Below, piece by piece: positions 1 to 8,798 of a stretch of 32,411 bases of DNA. The stretch's first letter is position 1, and each line of letters opens with the position of its first letter. This stretch comes from CAZWHE01 sp964633825. Its GTDB lineage: Bacteria; Planctomycetota; B15-G4; CAYZWU01. The translations under genes and the position numbers were made by a program. Location: the NCBI GenBank assembly GCA_964633825.1, contig CAZWHE010000026.1:1-32411 (forward strand). The letters run 5' to 3'. The notes beneath the pieces were generated by a model. The model had not been told where the DNA came from, made no database searches, and worked only from the letters and a program-made list of their open reading frames with translations.

Positions 1-105
1 CTTGACAAGATTGACGTTTTCATGGAAGCCTGCGGATTATGCTCGCAGACCCCTTACGCCCGTGACCCGGGCAGGATCCTCAAGATATCCCCTCGTTTTG
101 CGTGA
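1..105 (+). CDS. 3' end of an unidentified gene (partial)
   Basis: Frame 1 is open from the first base to a TGA at 103-105, giving a 34-residue C-terminus that includes the cysteine-bearing segment FMEACGLCSQ. Only the tail is present, so no family can be assigned. The last 15 codons lie inside a dispersed repeat copy starting at about 58, so the final residues (from about RDPGRIL on) are probably repeat-derived. Two other genes in this window also end inside copies of this repeat, which supports reading this as a real gene end. It could still be a chance open frame, since 105 nt is short in high-GC DNA. Confidence 0.4.
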   Translation, partial: LDKIDVFMEACGLCSQTPYARDPGRILKISPRFA

Positions 106-146
106 TGAAAAAAACCGCTCCGCATCGTTTCGTACTGCGTCCCCCC
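58..146 (+). repeat. Dispersed GGGGACACA-type repeat, copy A
   Basis: The copy begins with a small hairpin (GCCCG 58-62, loop TGACC, CGGGC 68-72). It continues with GATCCTCAA and ATATCCCC, a TTTTGCGTGA stretch, an A-run, CCGCT, and ends in a C-run at 141-146. The same order of blocks is found at 8957-9040, and inverted at 8776-8836. The 3' part (131-146) is the most diverged. The repeat separates the upstream partial gene from the thioesterase. Confidence 0.75.
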
Positions 147-206
147 GTTGACTTCTCGAAAGATGGGCGGTACCGTTTTGACATTGTCGTCATCGGGAGA
201 ATGCAG

Positions 207-581
207 ATGAAAGATCGAAAGGACCCGGCGCTGCGGGTTGTCCTCGAACCCAAGCACACGAACAAGCACGGCACGATCTTCGGCGGCGTGATCTTGAGCC
301 ACATCGACCTCGCGGCCGCTGTGGAAGCGCGCAAGGCCGGCAACTTCAAGTACGTGACCGTGGCCATGGACAAGGTCGTCTTCAAAGAACCGGTCTACGT
401 GGGTGACGTGGTCAGCTTCTATACGGAAACTGCCAAGACGGGCCGGACCTCGGTGGCCGTCGACGTGAGGGTGGAAGCGAGCCGCTACGAGGATCCCGCG
501 AGTCCCGTGAAGGTCACCGAGGCGAGGGTGGTTTTCGTGGCCGTTGACAGCCGGGGCCGGCCCACGCCCCTTGACGGATAA
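207..581 (+). CDS. Acyl-CoA thioesterase, hotdog fold (YciA/BACH-like)
   Basis: This 124-residue protein should hydrolyse acyl-CoA thioesters in the cytoplasm. The hotdog signature is clear: N19-K-H-G-T-I-F-G-G, followed by H-I-D34. The Asn/Asp pair and the GG turn are the conserved active-site features of the YciA-like acyl-CoA hydrolases, and the length is typical. The frame is open upstream to ATG 102, but that extension is repeat sequence. ATG 207 is preferred over ATG 201 because GGGAGA at 195-200 is 6 nt upstream of it. The stop lies 4 nt before the aminopeptidase start, so the two may be co-transcribed. The acyl chain length acted on cannot be told from sequence. Confidence 0.85.
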   Translation: MKDRKDPALRVVLEPKHTNKHGTIFGGVILSHIDLAAAVEARKAGNFKYVTVAMDKVVFKEPVYVGDVVSFYTETAKTGRTSVAVDVRVEASRYEDPASPVKVTEARVVFVAVDSRGRPTPLDG

Positions 582-585
582 TGCC

Positions 586-3261
586 ATGGCAAGATCAACA
601 GCATCGATAGCAATAGCCCTTCTGTTGTGCCTCGCGGGCTGCGGTGAACCGCTGGAGATCCCGGCGGGAAAGGGAATCTCCCGCGAGCTCGCCGGTGCGA
701 GGTCCCGGGCGATAGAGGGTGTTTTCTACGACCTCTCCATCGGCCTCACTCGCAATGCCGCCGAGATCTCGGGCACTTGCACCGTGACCTTCACCCTGAA
801 GGAGAAAGTGACGGCTCTTCCCATTGACTTCGAAGGCGGGACCTACCGCATGAGCGTTCTCGATCCGGAAACGGGAGAGACAATCCCTTGCGATACGCTT
901 GCGGGCCTGAAGCCGGAACGCGTGCACGACCATATCGTGGTCCCGGGCGAGCGGCTCCGGAAGGGGCCGAACAGGCTGAAGATCGATTTCAGCGCCGTGC
1001 CCGTGGGAAAGGGCGGAACGGCTTTGACACGGTTCTTGGACGAGAGCGACGGGTGCGAGTACTACTACACCCTCTTCGTGCCCGCCGACGCGCACAGGCT
1101 CTTTCCCTGTTTCGACCAGCCCGACCTGAAGGGGAGGCTGAGGCTGACTCTCACGATGCCGGCCGGCTGGGAGGCTGTTTCCAATGCGCCGCGGGAAAGC
1201 GTCGACCTCGTCGAGCGGAGAGGCAGCAGGTGGAAAACCATATCATTCGAGGAAACGAAACCGATCAGCACATACCTCATGGCTTTTGCTGCGGGCGATT
1301 TTGTGAGGATCCAAGACGCCGGGGCAAAAGTGCCCGGCCGCAGGGAGGGCGAAGGGAACAAGCCCATGTCGCTCTATGTGCGCCGGTCCAAAGAGGACAA
1401 GACTGACGCCGCGGTTCTTTTCCGGATCCACAGGGAAGCGCTCGGGTGGCTCGAAGATTACTTCAAAACGCCCTATCCCTTCGGCAAGTTCGAGTTCGCG
1501 CTCGTTCCCGGCTTTCCCTACGGCGGGATGGAACACCCGGGCTCGGTTTTCTACAGCGAACGCTCCACGCTGTTCGACCAGGAGCCGACGGATGCCCAGA
1601 TCCTGGGGCGGGCGATCTTGATCGAGCACGAGGTCTCCCACCAGTGGTTCGGCGACCTCGTGACCATGAAGTGGTTCGACGACCTCTGGCTCAAGGAGGG
1701 GTTCGCCACATTTGTATCATACAAGGTTCGTGACGCCGTCGACCCCGCCGCCCTCGCCTGGCTCAGGTTTCATCAGCGCGTCAAGCCCCGCGCATACGGC
1801 GTCGACGCCACAAAGGGCACCACGCCCGTCTACCAGGAGCTCTTGAATCTCGACGATGCCAAGTCGGCTTACGGCGCCATCGTTTACAACAAAGCGCCGG
1901 CCGTCCTGCGGCAGCTCGAGTTCCTTCTCGGCGAGGAAACATTCCGCAAGGGCATCCGCCTCTGCCTGAAGCGCTACGCCTTCGGGAACGCGGGATGGCG
2001 GGATGTGATCGGCTGCTTCGAGGAGGCGTCGGGCCGCGGCCTCGACGGATGGGCGAAAGCCTGGCTGCTCACCCCCGGCATGCCGGTCGTGGTTCCCGAA
2101 TGGGAAACAGGCCCGGACGGAAAGGTGGCGCGTTTCGAGATCGTCCAGAGGCCGCTTCGCGGCGAAGGCGTGACCTGGCCCATGAGCCTCGAAGTCGCTC
2201 TCTCCCGCGCCGGGGCGCGGAACGACACGCTCTCCGTCGAGGTTTCTCAGGCGCGGACCCCCGTCCCCGCCCTGAAGGGATCCGACGCGCCAGGCTATGT
2301 CTTTCTTAATCACGGCGATTACGCCTACGGCAGGTTCCTGCTCGACGCAAAGAGCCTGCAAGAGGTGAAGGCCGGGATCAGCGAAATCGGCGACGCCTTT
2401 CTCAAGGGGCTCCTCCTCTCCGTCCTCTGGGACATGGTGCGCGAGGCCGAGTTTTCACCCGCCGATTTCGTCGACATCGCCCTTGTCGAGCTGGAGCGCG
2501 AGACCGATCCGGTCAGCTTCGAGATGCTCCTCGGCCGCGTCGGCACGGCGATCGAGTATTACCTGAGCGAGAAGGGGGCGAACGAGGCCGCCCCGCGCCT
2601 CGAATCCCTCCTTCTGTCCCGCATGGAATCGGGACGCACGCCCGCGCCGATGCGCCTCGCCTCGTTCCGTTCTTTTGTCGGGCTGGCCCGGACCTGCGGC
2701 GGCATCGCCTGGCTCGAGAAGGTGCTCGACGGAGAAATCTTCCTCTGGGACATCCCGCTCTCTCCGAGGGACCGGTGGGCCATGGTCCGCCGCCTCGCCG
2801 AAACGGGGGCCGAGAGCGCGGGCCGGTTCTTCGCGCAGGAGAAAGAGAGAGGAGGCGTGGACGCCCGGCGCTGCGCATTCGCGGCGCGGGCCGCTTTCGA
2901 TGATCGGGAGGTGAAGGACGAGTATTTCAACGCCTATCTTTCAGAGACCGATTGGCCCGAATCGTGGCTCGAAGAAAGCCTCTCCGCGTTCAACGCGCTC
3001 GAGCAGTCCTCCGCCACCCTGCCCTATCTCAGGCAAGCGCTCGACAGCCTGGAGTGGCAGAAGGCGCACAGAAAGATCTTCTTCATGCCCCGCTGGATCG
3101 CGGCTTTTCTCAACGGACACCGGAGCCGCGAGGCGCTTGAAATCGTCGAAGCCTTTCTCCGCGAGAGACAGGATCTTCCCGGCGACGTCCGCTTGAAAGT
3201 CCTGCAGAGCATCGATTTTCTCGAACGGACGATTCGTATCAGGGAGAAGTACGGAGAATGA
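586..3261 (+). CDS. M1 family aminopeptidase, lipoprotein
   Basis: This 891-residue zinc aminopeptidase should remove N-terminal amino acids from peptides at the cell envelope. An N-terminal hydrophobic stretch ends in the lipobox LAGC, so the mature protein is probably lipid-anchored. The catalytic core is complete: H348-E349-V-S-H352 with the third zinc ligand E371 in WLKEGF. The substrate-recognition loop reads G313-G-M-E-H317 rather than the usual GxMEN; the glutamate is kept. The region after about residue 500 corresponds to the beta and helical C-terminal domains of the family. ATG 586 is chosen over ATG 544 because it begins directly with the signal sequence, whereas the longer form overlaps the thioesterase. 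The 3' end overlaps the next start as ATGA. Confidence 0.93.
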   Translation: MARSTASIAIALLLCLAGCGEPLEIPAGKGISRELAGARSRAIEGVFYDLSIGLTRNAAEISGTCTVTFTLKEKVTALPIDFEGGTYRMSVLDPETGETIPCDTLAGLKPERVHDHIVVPGERLRKGPNRLKIDFSAVPVGKGGTALTRFLDESDGCEYYYTLFVPADAHRLFPCFDQPDLKGRLRLTLTMPAGWEAVSNAPRESVDLVERRGSRWKTISFEETKPISTYLMAFAAGDFVRIQDAGAKVPGRREGEGNKPMSLYVRRSKEDKTDAAVLFRIHREALGWLEDYFKTPYPFGKFEFALVPGFPYGGMEHPGSVFYSERSTLFDQEPTDAQILGRAILIEHEVSHQWFGDLVTMKWFDDLWLKEGFATFVSYKVRDAVDPAALAWLRFHQRVKPRAYGVDATKGTTPVYQELLNLDDAKSAYGAIVYNKAPAVLRQLEFLLGEETFRKGIRLCLKRYAFGNAGWRDVIGCFEEASGRGLDGWAKAWLLTPGMPVVVPEWETGPDGKVARFEIVQRPLRGEGVTWPMSLEVALSRAGARNDTLSVEVSQARTPVPALKGSDAPGYVFLNHGDYAYGRFLLDAKSLQEVKAGISEIGDAFLKGLLLSVLWDMVREAEFSPADFVDIALVELERETDPVSFEMLLGRVGTAIEYYLSEKGANEAAPRLESLLLSRMESGRTPAPMRLASFRSFVGLARTCGGIAWLEKVLDGEIFLWDIPLSPRDRWAMVRRLAETGAESAGRFFAQEKERGGVDARRCAFAARAAFDDREVKDEYFNAYLSETDWPESWLEESLSAFNALEQSSATLPYLRQALDSLEWQKAHRKIFFMPRWIAAFLNGHRSREALEIVEAFLRERQDLPGDVRLKVLQSIDFLERTIRIREKYGE

Positions 3262-4496
3262 AGGAGAACCGTACGGCAGAGCGGCCGCGCAGCGCTGGGC
3301 GTTCCGCCTCCGGACCGGCCGCTTTCGTGACCGCCGCCTTCATCGGTCCGGGAACTCTCCTCATGTGCGCGAGGGCCGGCGCCGGATTCGGATACAGCCT
3401 TCTCTGGGCCCTTCTCTTCTCCGTCATCGCCACCGCCGTTCTCCAGGAGATGTCGGGCCGGGCGAGCCTGGCCACGGGGATGCCCCTCGCCGGGCAGGTC
3501 GCGGCGCGCTTTAACAATCCCTTTGTCAAAGGAGCGTCCTGCGCTCTCGTGATAGCCGCCATTGCATTCGGGTGCGCGGCCTACCAGTCGGGAAATCTCT
3601 CGGGCGGCGGGGCCGGTCTGGAGATCCTGTTTCCCAGAGCCGCTTCGCGGTTCCACCTCGCAGCCGGCGGGCTGGGGATTCTGGCCGGGATCCTCCTCTT
3701 CGTTTCGGGATATCTCTGGGCCGAACGCGTGCTGAAGATCATGGTGCTGGTGATGAGCATCTCCTTTGCGGCGTCGGCTCTCCTCGCCGGGCCCGCTGTT
3801 TGGGAGATTATCAAAGGCGCTTTCGTTCCGTCGCTCCCGGCGGGCTCGGAAATGGTCGCCCTCGGCCTGGTGGGCACCACCGTGGTTCCCTATAACCTCT
3901 TTCTCTACTCGCGCGTCGTGCAGGAACGATTCAGGGGAGAGAACGATATCCCCGCCATGCGGCGCGATCTTCACATCTACCTTGCCATGGGCGGGATCGT
4001 TTCCGGGCTCATCACGATCACGGCGGCGGCCGTGCTGAAAGGGGCGAAGGCCGATCTCGGCCTCGGCGAGATGCCGCTCCTCCTCGAGCCCGTCATCGGC
4101 AGAAGCGCCCGCTATCTTTTCGGCGCCGGTCTTTTCGCCGCCGGGTTCAGTTCGGCCCTCACCGCCCCCCTCGCCGGCGCATACGTGGTGACCGGAATCT
4201 TCAACGCGCCCGCTGAGCGGACGGGCCGTCTCTTCCGATTGACCTGGATGGCCATCCTCGGCGCGGGGATATTCTTTTCCGTCAAGCCCGACCTCAAACC
4301 CGAAGAAGTGATCAAGGCGGCCCAGGTGGCGAACGGCCTCCTTCTCCCCCTGGTGGTCGTCTTTCTCCTCGCCGTTGTCAACGGATCGGGCATGGGCCGG
4401 CTCAGGAACGGCCCGGTGCGGAACGCGATCGCCGTCCTCATCGTGCTCGTCACCATCGCGCTAGGAATAAAGATGGCGGCCGCCGGGCTGGGGTAA
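3258..4496 (+). CDS. NRAMP-like divalent metal transporter with altered metal-site motifs
   Basis: This 412-residue polytopic protein belongs to the NRAMP/SLC11 superfamily. The first membrane segment carries G30-P-G-T33 where canonical manganese/iron transporters have DPGN. The sixth-segment motif reads V210-P-Y-N213 in place of MPHN. The segment after GPGT (AGAGFGYSLLWALLFS) fits the NRAMP core. Because the metal-coordinating Asp, Asn and Met are changed, substrate specificity cannot be assumed; related NRAMP branches transport other ions. The start ATG overlaps the M1 stop (ATGA) and has GGAGAA about 10 nt upstream, so translation is likely coupled to the aminopeptidase. Confidence 0.85.
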   Translation: MKENRTAERPRSAGRSASGPAAFVTAAFIGPGTLLMCARAGAGFGYSLLWALLFSVIATAVLQEMSGRASLATGMPLAGQVAARFNNPFVKGASCALVIAAIAFGCAAYQSGNLSGGGAGLEILFPRAASRFHLAAGGLGILAGILLFVSGYLWAERVLKIMVLVMSISFAASALLAGPAVWEIIKGAFVPSLPAGSEMVALGLVGTTVVPYNLFLYSRVVQERFRGENDIPAMRRDLHIYLAMGGIVSGLITITAAAVLKGAKADLGLGEMPLLLEPVIGRSARYLFGAGLFAAGFSSALTAPLAGAYVVTGIFNAPAERTGRLFRLTWMAILGAGIFFSVKPDLKPEEVIKAAQVANGLLLPLVVVFLLAVVNGSGMGRLRNGPVRNAIAVLIVLVTIALGIKMAAAGLG

Positions 4497-4602
4497 GAGG
4501 CCCCTGCGGGGAAAAGGACGGACGATGGAAGGGTGAGCCCGGAGCCGTTACAATACGCGGACAAGCACGACATATCCGGAGACTTCCCGAGGAGGAGCGA
4601 TC

Positions 4603-6678
4603 ATGTTCAGAAGCATTGTTTTACCGGTTTTTCTCGCGACCGTCGGCGGCGCGGCCCTTCCTTTGTCGGCGGACGAATCACCGGGAAGTGCGCCGGCCGT
4701 CACCATCAACGACCTCGTCGAAAGGGACCGGGTCGGCGGTGCCGTCGTCTCTCCCGACGGGACGAAAGTGGCTTACGTCCTCCTCACCCCCGACTTCGAG
4801 AAGAACAAGAACCTCCGCGACATCTGGATCGCCGACATCGCTGCGGGCGAGACGCGGCAGTACACCACGGCCGAGGCAACGGACACGTCGCCGGCATGGT
4901 CCCCCGACGGCAAGAGCATCGCTTTCGTTTCATACAGGTCCGGCTCGGGCCAGATCTGGATCATTCCCCTCGACGGCGGCGAAGCAAAGCAGTTGACCCA
5001 CATGGTTGTCGGCGTTTCGCGGCCCCTCTGGTCGCCCGACGGGACGATGTTGGCCTTCCTGGCGAAAAAATCGGAGAAGGACGAGGGGCTCGATGAAAGC
5101 CCGGGCGGCAAAGAAGACAAAAAAAAGCACGAAGACATGAAAGTCATCACAGAGCTCGAGGATCGCGACGATTTCAGGCAGATCTGGGTCGTCTCTCTCG
5201 ATGATGAAAAACCGCGCCGCCTTACGACGGAGCCCTGGGTTTATGAAGACCCGGCATGGTCGCCCGACGGGCGGTTTCTGGCTTTCACGTACGACGAGAA
5301 GGGAACGCGCGGTGTGAGCGAGGACTCCCACGTGGGAATCATGCCGGCCGAGGGGGGCGATATCCGCCGCATCACGGGGGACGATATCTTCGCGGGCGCG
5401 CCTTCCTGGTCTCGCGACGGGAAGCGCATCGCCTATTTCCGCGACCGTGACGTCGAGTACGGCGCTTATCTCAATGTGAAAGACCTCTACGTTTACGATC
5501 TCGAAAAGGAGACGCACACCAATGTCACCCTCGGCGTCGAATCGCCGGCCGTCGGCGGGTCCGGTTCCATCCCGCACCACGCCGCCGTCTGGAGCGCCGA
5601 CGACTCTTCTCTCTACCTGCTCGGCGCGAAAGGACCGGCGCAGAACGTCTACCGGGTCGTCGTGCCCGAGGGCGGCGCGTCATCAGGCGGCATCAGGTCG
5701 GGCATGATTCCAATCACAGAGCAGAAGGGCGAGATTTATGCACCTACTTTTTCGAAGGACGGGAGCGTCATGGCTTTCGTCATGGGGAGTTTTTCCCGCG
5801 TCGTCGAGGTCTATGCCTCGACGGTGGACCGGTTCGCGCCGAAACGCCTGACCGATACGATGAAACCGCTCGAGAAGCTCGGGTTCCGCGAGCCCGAAAC
5901 GCTCCGGTTCGACAGCCTCGACGGCACACCTCTCGAGGCGTTCCTCTTTTACCCCGACAACTTCGAAAAGGGGAATCCCGTTCCCCTCGTCGTCGATATC
6001 CACGGCGGTCCGGCCTCCCGGTGGGGCGCCCAGGTCCCGCGCTACGCGCCGTGGCGGCTCTACAACGCCCACGGCATGGCCGTCCTGCTCGTCAACCCGC
6101 GGGGCTCGACGGGCTACGGCGCCGAGTTCCAGAGAGGGAACTTCAAGGGGTTCGGCCGGGGCGACCTGGTCGACATCATCAGCGGGGTGGACCACGTGAT
6201 CGGCATGGGCGTCGCCGATCCGGAGCGCCTCGGCGTGACCGGTTACAGCTACGGCGGTTTCATGACGAACAACATCATCACGCGGACCAAGCGCTTCAAG
6301 GCGGCGGTGAGCATCGCCGGGGGCGCCAACTACATCTCCTGCTACTGCCAGGCGAACCCGATCCTGCCCGGCGTCTTCTACGACGGCCCGCCCTGGGGGG
6401 AGAGCTCCAGGCTTTACTTCGAACACTCGCCCATCGTTCGGGCCGGAAACGTAACGACGCCCACGCTCATCATGCACGGCGAGAAGGACGGGGCCGTCGA
6501 CAAGAGCCAGTCGATCGAGTTCTTCAGGGCGCTGAGGGAAGCCGGCGTCGAGACGGAGCTCGTTCTCTACCCCCGCGAAGCGCACAGCATCTACGAGCCC
6601 GTGCACTGGCGCGATTATATGAAGCGTTCCGTAGAGTGGTTCCGAAAGCACCTGCTCGGCGAAGAGCCGGAAGCGTAG
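4603..6678 (+). CDS. S9 family prolyl oligopeptidase-type peptidase, exported
   Basis: This 691-residue serine peptidase probably cleaves short peptides outside the cytoplasm. The N-terminus is a signal peptide (hydrophobic residues 4-20 followed by LPLSADES). Residues 30-430 contain repeated PD40/TolB-like propeller blades, visible as recurring WSPDG and SPDG motifs. The C-terminal alpha/beta-hydrolase domain begins near residue 450 with DIHGGPASRWG. The catalytic triad is Ser549 in GYSYGG, Asp629 in KDGAV and His661 in EAHS. The layout matches acylaminoacyl-peptidase/DPP-like S9 enzymes. GAGGAGGAG lies about 5 nt before the ATG. A 106-nt gap separates it from the NRAMP gene, so it may have its own promoter; TACAAT at 4551-4556 is a possible -10 box without a convincing -35. 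Confidence 0.93.
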   Translation: MFRSIVLPVFLATVGGAALPLSADESPGSAPAVTINDLVERDRVGGAVVSPDGTKVAYVLLTPDFEKNKNLRDIWIADIAAGETRQYTTAEATDTSPAWSPDGKSIAFVSYRSGSGQIWIIPLDGGEAKQLTHMVVGVSRPLWSPDGTMLAFLAKKSEKDEGLDESPGGKEDKKKHEDMKVITELEDRDDFRQIWVVSLDDEKPRRLTTEPWVYEDPAWSPDGRFLAFTYDEKGTRGVSEDSHVGIMPAEGGDIRRITGDDIFAGAPSWSRDGKRIAYFRDRDVEYGAYLNVKDLYVYDLEKETHTNVTLGVESPAVGGSGSIPHHAAVWSADDSSLYLLGAKGPAQNVYRVVVPEGGASSGGIRSGMIPITEQKGEIYAPTFSKDGSVMAFVMGSFSRVVEVYASTVDRFAPKRLTDTMKPLEKLGFREPETLRFDSLDGTPLEAFLFYPDNFEKGNPVPLVVDIHGGPASRWGAQVPRYAPWRLYNAHGMAVLLVNPRGSTGYGAEFQRGNFKGFGRGDLVDIISGVDHVIGMGVADPERLGVTGYSYGGFMTNNIITRTKRFKAAVSIAGGANYISCYCQANPILPGVFYDGPPWGESSRLYFEHSPIVRAGNVTTPTLIMHGEKDGAVDKSQSIEFFRALREAGVETELVLYPREAHSIYEPVHWRDYMKRSVEWFRKHLLGEEPEA

Positions 6679-6705
6679 CCGCCGATCATGGTGGGGAGTC
6701 TGTCT

Positions 6706-6978
6706 ATGGCTTCGGGAAAGCCGAACGAACGGGTCCGCCTGGCGGCGGCTCGGATGAAAATGGATCTCCTCAAGCGGGCGGCCGACAGGATTTCCTTTCT
6801 GATCGTGGCATCCGATTATCCCGAGATCGACATCGAAATCGAAAAATCGAAGGTGAGAAACCTCTGCGGAGAGCTTTTCCCGACCAGGGTTTGGCTCTAT
6901 GAGATGATCTACGAAGCGAGGTTCAGAAGGCTCTGGGAACAGTTCAGGAAACCACCGGGGAGCTCGTGGGCGGAATGA
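6706..6978 (+). CDS. Small conserved-looking protein of unknown function
   Basis: This 90-residue protein was not recognised. It is charged and probably helical, with no signal or membrane segment. Its second half (EIDIEIEKSKVRNLCGELFP, then a W/Y/F-rich helix ending in RRLWEQFR) looks like a real folded domain. ATG 6706 is chosen over ATG 6688 because GGGGAG at 6693-6698 sits 7 nt upstream. Its stop codon overlaps the start of the TMTC-like gene (ATGA at 6975-6978), so the two are translationally coupled and may be functionally linked. Intact coding in so tight a setting argues against a chance open frame. Confidence 0.7.
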   Translation: MASGKPNERVRLAAARMKMDLLKRAADRISFLIVASDYPEIDIEIEKSKVRNLCGELFPTRVWLYEMIYEARFRRLWEQFRKPPGSSWAE

Positions 6979-8798
6979 AGAGAGCCGGGGCCGCCGGAAA
7001 TTCGAGAACGAGACGGGGCTGGGTTCCGGGGGCTCTGCTGATCGTCGTTCTCGTCCTGGTCGCCTACGGCCCGGCCCTGCGCTCCGCCTATATCTGGGAC
7101 GACCCGGAATACGTAACCCAAAACCCCGCGCTCCGATCGGCCCAGGGGCTGGAACGGATCTGGTTCGAGCCCGGCGCCACTCCTCAGTATTACCCGCTCG
7201 TCTTTACCTTCTTCTGGACGGAGTACCATCTCTGGGGGCTCGACCCGTTCGGTTACCATCTCGTCAACGTTCTCCTCCATGCCCTGGGCGCCCTCCTCAT
7301 CTGGAGCCTGCTTGCGCGCCTCTCCGTGCCCGGCGCCTGGGCGGCGGCCGCGCTCTTCGCGCTCCATCCCGTTCACGTCGAGTCCGTGGCGTGGATCACG
7401 GAGCGCAAGAACGTGCTTTCTCTTGTTCTTTATCTCTCTTCTTTCCTCGCCTATCTGCGGTTCGCCGTGCCCCGGGGCGGGGCCGCTCCGGCGCGGAGAT
7501 TCTACTTCTTGGCCATGATTCTGTTCCTCTGCGCCCTTTTGAGCAAAACCGTGGCCTGCACCCTGCCCGCCGCGATCCTGCTCGTGCTCATTTGGAAGAA
7601 GGGACGTCTCGTGCTCAGGGACGTGCTTCCGCTCGTTCCCTTCTTTGCCGCCGGCGCCACCATGGGACTCATGACGGTCTGGATGGAAAAGTTCCACGTG
7701 GGCGCTCTCGGCGACGAGTGGTCGCTCACTCTTCCCGAGCGATGCCTCCTGGCCGGGAGGATACCATGGTTCTATGCCGGAAAACTCGTCTGGCCGGTCG
7801 GTCTCGTTTTCATCTATCCCCGCTGGGTGATCGACACGAGCGCCTGGTGGCAGTATCTCTTTCCCCTGGCCGGCGCGGTTGTCATTGCCGTTCTCTGGTT
7901 GAAGCGCCGGCGATGGGGCGCGGGGCCGCTCGTTGCCGTGCTTTTCTTCGGGGGCACGCTCGTTCCCGCGCTCGGTTTCTTCAATGTCTATCCCATGCGG
8001 TTCTCTTTTGTGGCCGATCACTTCCAGTACCTGGCGAGTGCGGGTCTGATCGCCCTCGGCACGGCGCTGTCCGCTGCAGCTGCTTCGAGGCTCGGCTCGT
8101 GGGGCCGTCCGTCCGTCGTCGCGCTCTGTTCGGCCGTTTTAGCCTTCTTCGGGACGATCACGTGGCATCAGTGTCACACCTACAAGGATCAGGAGACGCT
8201 CTGGCGCGACACGCTCGACAAGAACCATGCCGCTTGGATCGCCCACAACAACCTGGGAGAGATCCTGGTTGCCCAAGGCCGGTTCGACGAGGCCATGCTT
8301 CACTTGAACGAGGCTCTCGAGTTGAAGCCGGGACTGTCCGAGGCGCAGGGCAATCTCGCCAACGCCCTTTTCCGCAAAGGGAGGATTGATGAAGCTGTCT
8401 CGCTCTATCAAGAAATGCTCCGAACCGAGCCCGAAAACGCAAAAGCACAGAGCAACCTCGGCGCCATCCTCGAATCCCGGGGCGAGCTCGCCGAAGCCGC
8501 GGCCCGGTACGGCGAAGCCCTGAGAATCAATCCCGGTTATGCCAACGCCCACTTCAACCTGGCCAATGTCCTTGTCAAGCAGGAGAAACTCGCCGACGCC
8601 GCCGGGCACTACGCCGAAGCGGTGCGCCTCGCTCCGGGATTTGCGAAAGCGCACTACCGGCTTGGTAAAGTGCTTCAGGGACTGGGGAGGAACGGCGAGG
8701 CGGGAGAATCGTTCCGCACGGCGCTCCGCCTCGCCCGCGCCGCCGGGGACATGGCTCTCGTGAGAGAGATCGAAAGGGGGGGACACAATACGCGGTAA
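6975..8798 (+). CDS. TMTC-like GT-C membrane glycosyltransferase with C-terminal TPRs
   Basis: This 607-residue protein has about ten hydrophobic segments up to residue 400, then TPR repeats from about 420 to 600. The first loop contains W41-D-D43, the acidic pair expected for a metal/sugar-phosphate site in GT-C enzymes. H131-P-V-H-V-E136 follows at the start of a later loop. Both motifs occur in the TMTC family of O-mannosyltransferases (DUF1736), so transfer of a sugar from a lipid donor to a protein on the outer membrane face is plausible. The bacterial substrate is unknown. ATG 6975 overlaps the upstream stop; GTG 6966 is a possible alternative. The last codons and the TAA lie inside an inverted dispersed repeat. 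Confidence 0.85.
   Translation: MKRAGAAGNSRTRRGWVPGALLIVVLVLVAYGPALRSAYIWDDPEYVTQNPALRSAQGLERIWFEPGATPQYYPLVFTFFWTEYHLWGLDPFGYHLVNVLLHALGALLIWSLLARLSVPGAWAAAALFALHPVHVESVAWITERKNVLSLVLYLSSFLAYLRFAVPRGGAAPARRFYFLAMILFLCALLSKTVACTLPAAILLVLIWKKGRLVLRDVLPLVPFFAAGATMGLMTVWMEKFHVGALGDEWSLTLPERCLLAGRIPWFYAGKLVWPVGLVFIYPRWVIDTSAWWQYLFPLAGAVVIAVLWLKRRRWGAGPLVAVLFFGGTLVPALGFFNVYPMRFSFVADHFQYLASAGLIALGTALSAAAASRLGSWGRPSVVALCSAVLAFFGTITWHQCHTYKDQETLWRDTLDKNHAAWIAHNNLGEILVAQGRFDEAMLHLNEALELKPGLSEAQGNLANALFRKGRIDEAVSLYQEMLRTEPENAKAQSNLGAILESRGELAEAAARYGEALRINPGYANAHFNLANVLVKQEKLADAAGHYAEAVRLAPGFAKAHYRLGKVLQGLGRNGEAGESFRTALRLARAAGDMALVREIERGGHNTR

Noticed and set aside
102..206. N-terminal extension of the thioesterase to ATG 102
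   Set aside because: The extra 35 residues are translated repeat sequence, and ATG 207 has a well-placed ribosome site.
4502..4512. CCCC-TGC-GGGG hairpin after the NRAMP gene as terminator
   Set aside because: Only a 4-bp stem and followed by an A-run, not a T-run on the coding strand.
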